20,854 bases of DNA from JBAPRR01 sp049281195 (GTDB lineage Bacteria; Actinomycetota; Acidimicrobiia; Acidimicrobiales; CAVXTF01). The stretch covers positions 1 through 20,854 of the forward strand of contig JBAPRR010000302.1 of the NCBI GenBank assembly GCA_049281195.1, given 5' to 3'. Below the pieces are notes generated by a model. The model made no database searches. It was not told the origin of the DNA and was given only the letters and a program-made list of their open reading frames with translations. The translations under genes were made by a program, and so were the position numbers. Shown piece after piece: positions 7,397 through 15,421 of this stretch (position 1 is the stretch's first letter; each line of letters begins with the position of its first letter).

Positions 7397-9043
7397 GTGG
7401 CGGAACGCCGGCGGGGGCGACCATCTTTCGGTTTGTGGGTCTTGAAGATCTGCGCGCTGGCGGCAGTTTTCGTATGCGCGGCGACCGCGCCGTCAATGCT
7501 CGTCCGGTTCACCACTCAGCCCGGGAACAATCGGCCTGCCGGAAACACAACATTCATCCCGGTGTGGTTACACAATGCAGACTCCTGCTCGCACTTCACA
7601 CCCGGTTGGGGGGTGTCCGCCTTCTCCTGCCTCCAGGGACCCTCGGGACGAACCGTGGGACTGTGGTTGGTCTCTCCACAGACCGGTTCCTACTCATTCA
7701 CGGTCCCAACCGGTGTCACCGAAGTAGCCGAATACGGAGTCCCCGCCGGGGAATGGCTCAACAACGCGAACGGCAGCGTCTTTATCGACAAGGACCGGCC
7801 GGTGCTCATCGAAACCGACGAGGGACCGGTGGGATCGACAAGTGCTAAACGGATCATCCTGTGGAGAAGCCCGGCGCTGTCCGCCGGTCATCACGTCATC
7901 CACTTCGTGAGCTATGGGGACGACTTCAACATCGACGGGATCTGGATCACAGACGTAGGTGCACCCGCAGCAGGTGGAAGTACGTCTTCAGTTGCGAGAA
8001 CCCTGCCCACACCCCACCAGGCTTTCGCGTCGGTAACCCGCGATGTCGTAAACGCCGCGATCGCCGGCGGCGCAATTCTCTTTTTGACCTTTCCCGCCCA
8101 GATGTTCAATTCGACTCTGGATGAGAACTACGAAGAGATCGTCGCCATGTGGAGAAGCTTTCTGTGGAAGCTCGGCGGGAAACGCCGTCAGGCTCGCAAA
8201 CAGCGCAACATCGAGACCGCTCCGGAAAAGACGACGCCAAGGAAGCGTGAGCTCATCACTTTCGCAGTGGTCATCCTGGTCGGATCGATCATCGGGGGCT
8301 ATCGCGACCCGAACTTCGGCTTCAACCTTGCCTCTTTCGCCAACCTGGTAGGGACCATCATCGCTCTGGCGGTGCTGATCGGAGCACCGGCCTTGGCCGC
8401 CGCCAGCTATCGGAAGCTCCGCCACAAACGGGCCCACTTCTCGTTCAGAGCGATCCCCGCCGGCCTGCTGGTCGCACTTGTCTCCGTCTACATTTCCCGC
8501 GTCACCGACTTCCAGCCCGGCTATTTCTACGGGCTTGTTTGCGGAATCGCTTTCGCGCACAAACTCGGCGAGGACGAAGAAGGTCACGTAGTCAGTCTCG
8601 AGTCGGCCGCGACTCTTATCGCGTCGTTCGTGGCATGGCTGGCTTTCATCCCGATAGACAAGATCGCCTTGAAGCCGGGAGCCAACGTCGGTGTAGCTCT
8701 TGTCGACGACTTTCTGGCATCACTGGTCGTCGGAGGGATCGTGGGTATCGCCATCGAGCTCCTGCCCCTGCGATTTCTACCCGGGGGGACTTTGTTCAAG
8801 TGGAACCGGGTCGTGTGGGCGATCCTGCTGGCCATCCCTGTTTTCGGGATAGTCGGGATCATGCTCAATCCGTCAGAAGGACCCGCTCATCAAGGTTCGG
8901 CCCCTCTCGTAACCGTGATCGTTCTGTTCGTAGTCTTCGGCGGAGCGTCGGTCGCCTTCAGGCAGTTCTTCGCCAGACGACGAGGCGGCGACGATCCGGA
9001 GTCACGTGTCACCGCTCCTACCGGGGGCGGGCAGCTGCGCTGA
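7397..9043 (+). CDS. Polytopic membrane protein with extracytoplasmic beta domain (FGLLP-motif type)
   Basis: 548 residues. An N-terminal helix (about 12-32) leads to an extracytoplasmic beta-rich domain (about 40-195) with ILWRSPALSAGHHVIHF and FNIDGIWITD, the style of carbohydrate-binding or jelly-roll modules. After a helix at about 217-236 comes NSTLDENYEEIVAMW, a highly basic cytoplasmic stretch (about 257-285), and six or so helices between 286 and 525, with IELLPLRFLPGG at about 453-464. The NSTLDENYEEI and LLPLRFLPG phrases match my memory of actinobacterial FGLLP motif-containing membrane proteins, whose function is unknown. GTG 7397 directly follows GAAAGAG with no spacer, so a start slightly downstream is possible. 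The gene ends 17 bp from the convergent lipoprotein gene. Confidence 0.7.
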   Translation: MAERRRGRPSFGLWVLKICALAAVFVCAATAPSMLVRFTTQPGNNRPAGNTTFIPVWLHNADSCSHFTPGWGVSAFSCLQGPSGRTVGLWLVSPQTGSYSFTVPTGVTEVAEYGVPAGEWLNNANGSVFIDKDRPVLIETDEGPVGSTSAKRIILWRSPALSAGHHVIHFVSYGDDFNIDGIWITDVGAPAAGGSTSSVARTLPTPHQAFASVTRDVVNAAIAGGAILFLTFPAQMFNSTLDENYEEIVAMWRSFLWKLGGKRRQARKQRNIETAPEKTTPRKRELITFAVVILVGSIIGGYRDPNFGFNLASFANLVGTIIALAVLIGAPALAAASYRKLRHKRAHFSFRAIPAGLLVALVSVYISRVTDFQPGYFYGLVCGIAFAHKLGEDEEGHVVSLESAATLIASFVAWLAFIPIDKIALKPGANVGVALVDDFLASLVVGGIVGIAIELLPLRFLPGGTLFKWNRVVWAILLAIPVFGIVGIMLNPSEGPAHQGSAPLVTVIVLFVVFGGASVAFRQFFARRRGGDDPESRVTAPTGGGQLR

Positions 9044-9060
9044 ACCTTACGGCTCTATTC

Positions 9061-9616
9061 CTACAGGTTCTTTTCGACGGCACCCAGTGCGTTTTCGAGA
9101 AACGGCTCCGAATCGGTCCGGCCCTGCATGGTGATGTGCACCACGTAGTTACCGTCAGCCGCGGAGATGAGTCCATATAACCGGTCGTTGTTCGGTTGCC
9201 AGTAAGCGGGCATCCCGTTCACCTGAACCTCGCTGAACTTGAGCGGGTACGGGCTGGGGTTGAGGGTGACAGTCGTGACCGAGTGCGTAACCGTCTCGTC
9301 GAAGATGGTCACGGCAGAGTGCCCGTAGTACAAGAGAAGGTCGACGCTTACTAACGCGTTGCCCACACTTTCACCGGTGTACACACATGTTCCGGGCACG
9401 TTCGGATCTGTGTTCTGCGGGATCGCAGTAGCCGCGGGTAGGTCGGGGGTCCCCATGGCAACCTTGGCGATCTCAGGTGTCAACACCGAGCACGCAGCCT
9501 TCTTGGTTCCGCCCGGGCCCGGGCCTGCCGATGCGGCAGCTAGCACCACCACCGCAAGCAGCCATGCTTACGGCGAGCGCCGGCAACAAAAGAAGGATGA
9601 GCCGGCCGTTGCGCAC
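9061..9616 (-). CDS. Putative lipoprotein, apparent frameshift at the lipobox
   Basis: The intact mature frame runs from about 9552 (GTG) to 9061, 163 residues, with KKAACSVLTPEIAKVAMG near its start and CVYTG later, a two-cysteine pattern seen in DUF3558-like actinobacterial lipoproteins. On its own it starts weakly. In the frame just upstream, GTG 9616 encodes a textbook lipoprotein signal: MRNGRLILLLLPALAV, then SMAACGGGA with a lipobox Cys at 9556-9554. The two frames are offset by one base within a GGT repeat and its flank (about 9530-9553). A one-base error or mutation has therefore probably split one gene. It follows the SCO6880-type gene (stop at 9688) in the same direction and is likely an envelope part or cargo of that cluster. 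Confidence 0.6.
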
Positions 9617-9687
9617 GACGCAGATTCAACCATGCGTCGAGCTGTCCGCCCGTTTCACACGACTTCGGGTTTCACGCAGCTTCAGGC

Positions 9688-11244
9688 TCACGACACTCCC
9701 CTACCCAAGGGCAACGTGAAGCCGAAGGTCCGCTGCTGATCGCCGTAGCACCGCCGCAGCTCCATTCCGCACTGCCCCGCCGACTGCTCGATCCGGCCGC
9801 AGGACTCGTCGAGATCCTCCCGGGAATCTCCAGAGACGGTTACGTATCCCGAAAATTTGAACGGTGCGTGACCGTCGGCGAGCTCGGCCTCGCGGTCGGC
9901 CAATGTCTCCTCCTCGCGCCGGCGCCTCGCGGTATGAAGGAATCCTCCTTTGCGGCGTAGCTCGGCATCGGCCACATCAGCGGTTCGAGCCTGCTGAGCC
10001 TGCCGTGCCGCCTCCATCGGGCTGAGCGGTTCCATCGTCACCGAAACCGCCTGCCGCAAGTCTCCTGCGAGCAGCAACGGTGAGAGGAAGTCGGCGCTGA
10101 CATCGGTGCGCGGCCACTCGGCCACCCAGTAGGTCGCATGCCACGTCCCGTCCATTCGCACGGCGTCCCAGAGCACCTCACTGGCCACTGGCCACGGCCA
10201 GGTAGTCCCACACTCTTCTGGCCAAGCCCATCGGGAGCTCGAGAATCCGACCCGGATCACCGACGCGAGCGCCCGAGGGGTGAGTGGCGGAGCGGTGTGC
10301 ACATCGGCGTCGGACAGACGCCTGCGGAATGAAGCGAGCTCTCTGTGCAGAGTGGCGCACGCCGTTGCATGCTCGGCCGGTCCCGGTGGACGGATCCCGA
10401 CACGCGAGCGCGAGCCCTGCACAGTCATCGACAGGAGCACCTGGTGGCGGCCGGTCACCGGCCGTGCTTCGGCGACAAGTTGGTCATAGGAGGCTGAGGC
10501 GGCCCGGGCGACATCGTGTGCGCCGGCTTCAGCTGCGGCTACGGCGCCGGCGGGGTCTCTGACGTGGCGCGCCATGGTGGACAAGTCTTGGGATCCCCCG
10601 CTGGCCGTTCCGGGCAGTGTGCGGGCCACCCACTGAATCCGATGCACGGGTGATCCCTGGCGGGCCAGGACGCCGAGCGCGGCAGCCCAACCCGACACCC
10701 GTCGATCACGGTCGGCCCGACCGAGAAGCACGAATCCCGATGCACTGGCGGGCACCACCGCCGTGTAGGTGCGCTCCGCGGCGTCGAAGACCACCGCCGC
10801 CTGGCTGTTCCCGGCATCGGCGTGGAGGATCCGCAGGGCCGAGAACGGTCCCCGGTCAGGGCGTCGGGGGGTTGGAGCGCCCCGTTTGTTTCGTGGTGGG
10901 CATGGCCCGGTATCGGGTGACGTGGTTCTACCTTTCTGCCCGGTCGGTTTCGACGGTGCGCGCCATGTGCGACCCGAGACGACACGCGCACCGTGACGCG
11001 TCACATCGGGCAACCATTCGTCGCCGGTTCTTCCCGCTATCGGCCACGTGGCGACGGCCACCGCTACCGCCATCGACACCACCGCCACTGCGATGGCTGG
11101 GCCCGACGGCAAAGACCGGAGTGACGCCACTGCCGCGAACAGTCCGATTGCGATCACTGCCACCTGACCGCCACGCCAGCCGGCGATCAGACCTCTACGT
11201 TCGAGCGGTCCGAACCGGTAGCTGGAAGCCGTCTCGTCACGCAT
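9688..11244 (-). CDS. SCO6880-family type IV secretion-like membrane protein
   Basis: 518 residues. It begins YRFGPLERRGLIAGWRGGQ and has two adjacent membrane helices (about 27-42 and 48-67), as in PrgI-like proteins, then WPIAGRTGDEWLP, a Pro/Arg-rich spacer (about 95-132), and a long soluble part with TYTAVVPASASGFVLLG, RRVSGWAAALGVLARQGSPV and a C-terminal REAELADGHAPFKFSGYVTV. These match the actinobacterial SCO6880 family found beside VirB4-like ATPases in type IV secretion clusters. The start overlaps the stop of the upstream TrbL-like gene by 8 bp, implying coupling. Unusually, no VirB4-like ATPase follows in the window: the next gene is a lipoprotein, and then transcription converges. 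Family assignment is strong and the exact role is not known. Confidence 0.85.
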   Translation of the reverse strand: MRDETASSYRFGPLERRGLIAGWRGGQVAVIAIGLFAAVASLRSLPSGPAIAVAVVSMAVAVAVATWPIAGRTGDEWLPDVTRHGARVVSGRTWRAPSKPTGQKGRTTSPDTGPCPPRNKRGAPTPRRPDRGPFSALRILHADAGNSQAAVVFDAAERTYTAVVPASASGFVLLGRADRDRRVSGWAAALGVLARQGSPVHRIQWVARTLPGTASGGSQDLSTMARHVRDPAGAVAAAEAGAHDVARAASASYDQLVAEARPVTGRHQVLLSMTVQGSRSRVGIRPPGPAEHATACATLHRELASFRRRLSDADVHTAPPLTPRALASVIRVGFSSSRWAWPEECGTTWPWPVASEVLWDAVRMDGTWHATYWVAEWPRTDVSADFLSPLLLAGDLRQAVSVTMEPLSPMEAARQAQQARTADVADAELRRKGGFLHTARRRREEETLADREAELADGHAPFKFSGYVTVSGDSREDLDESCGRIEQSAGQCGMELRRCYGDQQRTFGFTLPLGRGVS

Positions 11245-12592
11245 CGGATCGCGGTTTACGGGTCGGATCGTCGGTCTGACTTGTCTGAACCGTCGATGCT
11301 GCGGACGCCGATGATGCTCCGGACGTCGAGGCCTCGGTGTCGGCTCGACCGCCTGCGGCCTGTCTGTTCGGCATCGGTTTCAAGCTTGAGGCCTCGTGAG
11401 CGACGTCCGCCTCCGTCGCTATGTCGGAACTACCTGCAAGCTGTCCTGTGGACGATGCCTGCTGATTCGCTGCGACGACCGCCATGGCCGGTGAAATCCG
11501 TGACATTGCCTCCTCCTCCTCTTTCTTCTTTTTCCATTTGTCGTGGGCTTCGAGAGCCGCCCCTGCTCCCGCCCGCGCTGCTGTCTTTCCGGGCTGCGCG
11601 AGGCGGCCCCGGGTCGACTCGAGATGTGAGACAGCCCCTGCTTCGAATGCGGGGATCATGCGGAGGATGACGAATGGAGAGACCACCGCCAGGAAGAGAA
11701 GTGCCATTCCACCGACAATGTCCCCGAAACTGACTCCCGCCGATCCCGAACCGGAGATCCCCGCGTCGATGGCTCCCGCCGCGAGCGAGATGATCGCAAC
11801 GATGACGAGCTTCGAGAGCACCAGTGCGGTGAGAGTGTCCGCCAATCGTCTGGCCCAATGACTTATCGCCGGCCACACGAGGGCACCGAGAACGAGCGGC
11901 AGGAAAAGAGCAGCGGCGGTGATCGCCATCGTTCTCACGGTCAGCTCCAGCCACAGGATCAAAGCGGCACCGGCGATGATTCCCGCGCTGATGCACAGAG
12001 CGAAGCCCGGCACAGGAGCAAGGGCCAGTGCGCCGGCAATCGGATGCAACAGGTTTTTGGTGCTCACCCCCGATGCCGAAAGGAACTGGTTGCTCATCGC
12101 GTCCGTCAGGGCCAACCCGATGCGCACAAGCTCGACCGCCACTCCGGTGAAGAGCAGTGCCAAAGGAAGGTTGACGAGGAAGATCCGCAACAGCGCCGCG
12201 GCGCTCTGGCGATAGATCGCCTGGATCACCGCGCAGAACAGCATCGGCAGCATCACCGAGGCCGCAACTTCGGCCATCAGGTTGAGCCGAGCACCGAACC
12301 AGCTGCTCCCGAGCTGAACGGTTGTTGTGGCGCTGAGAACGGCACCTACCTGATCGAGCAGCCAGATGGCGCCGTCGATGGTCCACTGAGTGACCAGTTT
12401 CAGGAACGCTTCCGCGATCCCTTCCGCCAATCCACCAATGCCTGACGCTGCCGCGCCTCCAAGATTTCCGAGTAGCGACGTGAGTCCGTTGTATGCAGAG
12501 GTCAGGTCGTGGAGGAGGGAGCCGAGACCGCTCGAGCCTTGCACCGGGTGCACGGCGGCGAAGGTGGAGGTGTTGGCGTTCATCGCGTTCAT
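11237..12592 (-). CDS. TrbL/VirB6-like multi-helix channel protein
   Basis: 451 residues. Helices cluster between about 105 and 310 (for example AEVAASVMLPMLFCAVIQAI, LVNLPLALLFTGVAVELV, AITAAALFLPLVLGALVW and MALLFLAVVSPFVILRMIPA), an arrangement typical of the TrbL/VirB6 inner-membrane components of type IV secretion systems. The cytoplasmic tail from about 320 is highly charged (KWKKKKEEEEA) and then low-complexity Ser/Ala/Thr-rich. The ATG at 12592 gives MNAMNANTST; no good ribosome-binding site is seen. The gene lies between the pilin-like gene and the SCO6880-type gene and overlaps the latter by 8 bp. It is assigned by topology and neighbours, so the family name is less certain than the system type. 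Confidence 0.75.
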   Translation of the reverse strand: MNAMNANTSTFAAVHPVQGSSGLGSLLHDLTSAYNGLTSLLGNLGGAAASGIGGLAEGIAEAFLKLVTQWTIDGAIWLLDQVGAVLSATTTVQLGSSWFGARLNLMAEVAASVMLPMLFCAVIQAIYRQSAAALLRIFLVNLPLALLFTGVAVELVRIGLALTDAMSNQFLSASGVSTKNLLHPIAGALALAPVPGFALCISAGIIAGAALILWLELTVRTMAITAAALFLPLVLGALVWPAISHWARRLADTLTALVLSKLVIVAIISLAAGAIDAGISGSGSAGVSFGDIVGGMALLFLAVVSPFVILRMIPAFEAGAVSHLESTRGRLAQPGKTAARAGAGAALEAHDKWKKKKEEEEAMSRISPAMAVVAANQQASSTGQLAGSSDIATEADVAHEASSLKPMPNRQAAGGRADTEASTSGASSASAASTVQTSQTDDPTRKPRSDA

Positions 12593-12646
12593 CGCGTTTG
12601 TCGAGTTCGTCCGGTAGATCCGACGGGACCGGTATGTCCGACGCGA

Positions 12647-13069
12647 TCAGTGGACCGTGGTACCGGCATGAAAGAAGAAGTTCACGAGCGCCGGAGCAGC
12701 TCCGATGAGAAGCGCGGCAAGCCCTGACACGATGACGGCGCGACGTCCCGAATAGGACTGGTGGTAATTCTGCGTGTGCGAGCCCAGTGCCCACATCACC
12801 GCACCGAAAACCAAACCCACCAGAGCGAGCACGAGGGCCCAACCACCGAGACCGTTCGTCAGAGACTGCAGAACCGAACCACCCGGAAGATCGTTCACAT
12901 CCGGGTTGAGGTTCACGTCCGCCAAGACCATGGCCATCGGGACCTTCACGACCGCAACGTCTGCCACGTGCGTCATGGTCGAGGCCACGGTTGTGGCCAG
13001 CGCTGTCGTCGCCGTTGTGGCCAGTCCTGACAGTTCAGATGCCAGCGGGCTAATCAGAGTCGCAAACAA
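12647..13069 (-). CDS. Small two-helix protein, DUF6112/VirB2 pilin-like
   Basis: 140 residues with an N-terminal hydrophobic Ala/Thr-rich segment, a polar stretch NLNPDVNDLPGG (about 53-64), a helix at about 75-95 (GWALVLALVGLVFGAVMWAL), a short polar loop SHTQNYHQSYSGRRA and a second helix at about 110-132. Two close helices separated by a basic polar loop is the VirB2/TrbC pilin layout, and DUF6112 proteins occupy this place in actinobacterial type IV clusters. The TTG start is well supported: AAGGAGG sits 7 nt upstream (13077-13083). First gene of the cluster, 54 bp before the TrbL-like gene, divergent from senX3. Confidence 0.75.
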   Translation of the reverse strand: MFATLISPLASELSGLATTATTALATTVASTMTHVADVAVVKVPMAMVLADVNLNPDVNDLPGGSVLQSLTNGLGGWALVLALVGLVFGAVMWALGSHTQNYHQSYSGRRAVIVSGLAALLIGAAPALVNFFFHAGTTVH

Positions 13070-13076
13070 CTGACGT

Positions 13077-13083
13077 CCTCCTT
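13077..13083 (-). promoter_or_regulatory. Ribosome-binding site deciding a TTG start
   Basis: On the minus strand AAGGAGG lies 7 nt before the TTG at 13069, an optimal spacing. It is the strongest Shine-Dalgarno I noticed in the window and settles the unusual TTG start of the pilin-like gene. Confidence 0.8.
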
Positions 13084-13094
13084 GTGACGGTCGC

Positions 13095-13115
13095 CTCCGG
13101 GAGTGCCCACCGGAG
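13095..13115 (-). promoter_or_regulatory. Leader hairpin upstream of the type IV cluster
   Basis: CTCCGG (13095-13100) and CCGGAG (13110-13115) pair perfectly around a 9-nt loop, 11 bp upstream of the pilin-gene ribosome-binding site. It could be a leader structure or an operator. There is no U-run. Confidence 0.35.
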
Positions 13116-13194
13116 TTGTGTGTTTCCGAGACCTCGTTCGCCTCAGACCGAACGCAAGCAGGCTAAAGGTGGTGCTGGTGCAGTGTCAATCTAT

Positions 13195-13233
13195 TTCATG
13201 CTTTTTCATGATTATCAGTGCTTCCAATCATGA
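13195..13233. promoter_or_regulatory. AT-rich dyad and TTCATG repeats between the type IV cluster and senX3
   Basis: TCATGATT (13206-13213) and AATCATGA (13226-13233) are perfect inverted repeats with a 12-nt spacer. TTCATG also occurs twice in direct orientation at 13195 and 13205, a 10-bp period. The block is much more AT-rich than its surroundings and lies 48-86 bp before the senX3 start. RegX3/PhoP-type regulators bind direct repeats with a GTTCA-like core and 11-bp period, so this is a possible degenerate autoregulatory site. Confidence 0.45.
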
Positions 13234-13280
13234 TCACAAGCGTGTCGTCTCTGTGCCTGACCCCTGTCATGCTGGTGTGA

Positions 13281-14546
13281 ATGCCAGTGGCGATAGGAGC
13301 TACATCCTCGCAATACACGACAGTCATCATCGTGATCGCGGTGGTGGCAGTGATTGCGATCGTCATCGCGAACATCCTGGGTAGACGGTCAGGACGCCAT
13401 GCCCTCGAGCAGCGCTTGTCCTCTCTCGGCTCCCGGCTCGGGATCGAGGGCCGCAACCGTGAAGGCGGTCGCGGAGTCGAGGGGGCGCTCAATCACATAG
13501 AGCAGGGCATCGAGCGGGCCACCGAGGCCATGGAGGAATCCTCCTCGGACGCCATCCGCCTGCGCCGGGCCCTCGACACCCTCCCCCAAGGGGTCATGGT
13601 GTGCGACGAGAACGGGGAGGACATCTTCAAGAACGCCCGGGCCGACGCCGTCCTCGGTGGCCGCCACGGTGACGCACTGGCCGCTCAAGCGGTGAAGGAG
13701 CTGCTGGCCGACGCGTGGCAGGACGGGAGCGCGTCGCGCGTCCTCGATCTGTACGGACCGCCGAGGCGCACGCTCACGGTCAAGACACAGATCATCGACG
13801 ACGGGCGCCGCACCCTCGGCGTGATCGCGGTGATCGACGACGTGTCAGAACGCCGCCGGCTCGAAGAGATCCGCCGCGACTTTGTGGCCAACGTCAGCCA
13901 CGAGCTCAAGACCCCCATGGGGGCACTCGGACTTCTTGCTGAGACTCTGGTCGCCGAACAGGATCAGGCCGTAGCGAGCCGCCTGGCGGGACGCATCCAC
14001 ACGGAGGCTTTCAGGGTCAGCAGGGTCATCGACGATCTGCTCGACCTCACCCGCATCGAGGCCGAGGAGGCGCCTCCACGCGAACCGGTCCTCGTATCCC
14101 TTGCGATGGCCGAAGCCTTAGAGCGCGTCAAAGAAGCCGCAGAGCAACGCAAGGTGCACATCGAGTTGCACGAACCGGACATTCCCTGCGCGGTATTAGG
14201 CGACAGAAGGCAGCTGGTGTCTGCCATGTACAACATTCTCGAGAACGCGGTGAAGTTCTCCTACGACGGCGGTACCGTCGAGTTCGGTGCAGTGGTCAAG
14301 GGGGATGAGGTCGACATAGCGGTGGCGGACCACGGAGTGGGAATACCGGCGCGTGATCTCGACCGCATCTTCGAACGCTTCTATCGAGTTGACCAGGGAC
14401 GCAGTCGCCAGACAGGCGGAACAGGGCTTGGCCTTTCGATCGTCCGACACGTGGCCCAGAATCACCAAGGGCGCGTCGAGGTCGAATCGCGCGAAGGTGA
14501 GGGATCGACGTTCCGACTCCTGTTGCCAGCCCAGAGGGAATCCTGA
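13281..14546 (+). CDS. senX3: Sensor histidine kinase, SenX3-like
   Basis: 421 residues. It has one N-terminal membrane helix (about 13-33, TTVIIVIAVVAVIAIVIANI) and practically no extracellular loop. A helical linker and a PAS domain (about 93-188, including TLPQGVMVCDENGEDIFKNA) follow. The HisKA dimerisation domain has phospho-acceptor His207 in NVSHELKTP, and the HATPase domain has its N box NILENAVKFS, G1 DHGVGIP and G2 GGTGLGLSIV. This architecture and the neighbouring regulator match SenX3 of actinobacteria, which senses phosphate limitation together with the Pst/PhoU system. No pst or phoU gene is in the window, so the signal is inferred. The ATG at 13281 lacks a clear ribosome-binding site; GTG at 13287 is an alternative. 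Confidence 0.9.
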   Translation: MPVAIGATSSQYTTVIIVIAVVAVIAIVIANILGRRSGRHALEQRLSSLGSRLGIEGRNREGGRGVEGALNHIEQGIERATEAMEESSSDAIRLRRALDTLPQGVMVCDENGEDIFKNARADAVLGGRHGDALAAQAVKELLADAWQDGSASRVLDLYGPPRRTLTVKTQIIDDGRRTLGVIAVIDDVSERRRLEEIRRDFVANVSHELKTPMGALGLLAETLVAEQDQAVASRLAGRIHTEAFRVSRVIDDLLDLTRIEAEEAPPREPVLVSLAMAEALERVKEAAEQRKVHIELHEPDIPCAVLGDRRQLVSAMYNILENAVKFSYDGGTVEFGAVVKGDEVDIAVADHGVGIPARDLDRIFERFYRVDQGRSRQTGGTGLGLSIVRHVAQNHQGRVEVESREGEGSTFRLLLPAQRES

Positions 14547-14641
14547 GCAATTCTCAGGTCTCCCCACGCTCATCCCGAATCTCGAATCCACCTCAAACCC
14601 ACCCGAAACGGTCCCATGACAACCTTCACGGCAGCGCGTCC

Positions 14642-15403
14642 ATGACGAAGATCGACCCGAAGACCGGTCGTCGACCAGCCGGCTCCGCAGTATCCGTACT
14701 CCTGGCAGAAGACGAGGAGTCCTTCGTCGACGCGCTGGTCTTAGGGCTGGGGCGTGAAGGATTCGACGTGACGATCGCGCGCGACGGTCCCGAAGCTCTG
14801 GCACAGTTCGACGCCATCCAACCTGACCTGGTGCTTTTGGACATCATGCTCCCGAAGCTGTCGGGCATAGACGTGTGCCGTTCGATACGCGCTCGTTCGG
14901 CTGTCCCCATCATCATGGTCACCGCCAAGGGCACCGAGATCGACACGGTGGTGGGGCTCGAAGTGGGCGCCGACGACTACGTGAGCAAGCCCTATCGCCT
15001 GCGCGAGCTGGTCGCCCGCATGCGCGCAGTCATGCGGCGCTCGCCACAGCAACGCGACAGTCTGGCCACCGGCTTCAGCTCCGAACCGCGCGAAGCCATC
15101 GTGGTAGGAGAGGTGAAGGTCGACACCGACCGTCGGAGTGTGACGGTGCGCGGCACCGATGTGCAGCTGCGTCGTAAGGAGTTCGACCTGCTACTACTTC
15201 TGGTCGAGAACGCGGGGCGGGTTCTTACCCGTGACACCCTGATCGACCGGGTATGGGGGACCGACTACGTCGGAGATACCAAGACACTCGACGTTCACAT
15301 CAAGCGCTTGAGGGCACATCTCGAGACCGATCGCGGCTCACCGACGATGATTACGACGGTGCGTGGGGTCGGGTACCGGTTCGAGCTGCCGGCGCCTGAG
15401 TAG
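14642..15403 (+). CDS. regX3: OmpR/PhoB-family response regulator, RegX3-like
   Basis: 253 residues. The receiver domain (about 17-130) has the acidic pocket AEDEESF (Glu23-Asp24), phospho-acceptor Asp67 in LLDIMLP, the switch Thr94 and Lys116 in YVSKPY. The C-terminal winged helix (about 155-250) has RRKEFDLLLLLVENAGRVLT and the recognition helix TKTLDVHIKRLRAHLE, ending TTVRGVGYRFE. It starts 95 bp after senX3 with no good ribosome-binding site. A nine-codon open frame (14616-14645) ends exactly at the regX3 ATG in an ATGA overlap and might couple translation. It works with the upstream kinase; in other actinobacteria the pair controls phosphate acquisition genes. About 14 residues precede the usual start of the receiver. 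Confidence 0.92.
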   Translation: MTKIDPKTGRRPAGSAVSVLLAEDEESFVDALVLGLGREGFDVTIARDGPEALAQFDAIQPDLVLLDIMLPKLSGIDVCRSIRARSAVPIIMVTAKGTEIDTVVGLEVGADDYVSKPYRLRELVARMRAVMRRSPQQRDSLATGFSSEPREAIVVGEVKVDTDRRSVTVRGTDVQLRRKEFDLLLLLVENAGRVLTRDTLIDRVWGTDYVGDTKTLDVHIKRLRAHLETDRGSPTMITTVRGVGYRFELPAPE

Positions 15404-15421
15404 GGCCGGCGGGGGCAAGAC

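Noticed and set aside
11430..12842. A 470-codon open frame on the minus strand over the TrbL-like gene
   Set aside because: Low-complexity Arg/Gly/His-rich translation and no helices; the alternative frame has coherent membrane helices and overlaps its neighbour normally.
9061..13069. An integrative conjugative element
   Set aside because: No integrase, relaxase, coupling protein, attachment-site repeat or tRNA gene is visible around the type IV-like cluster.
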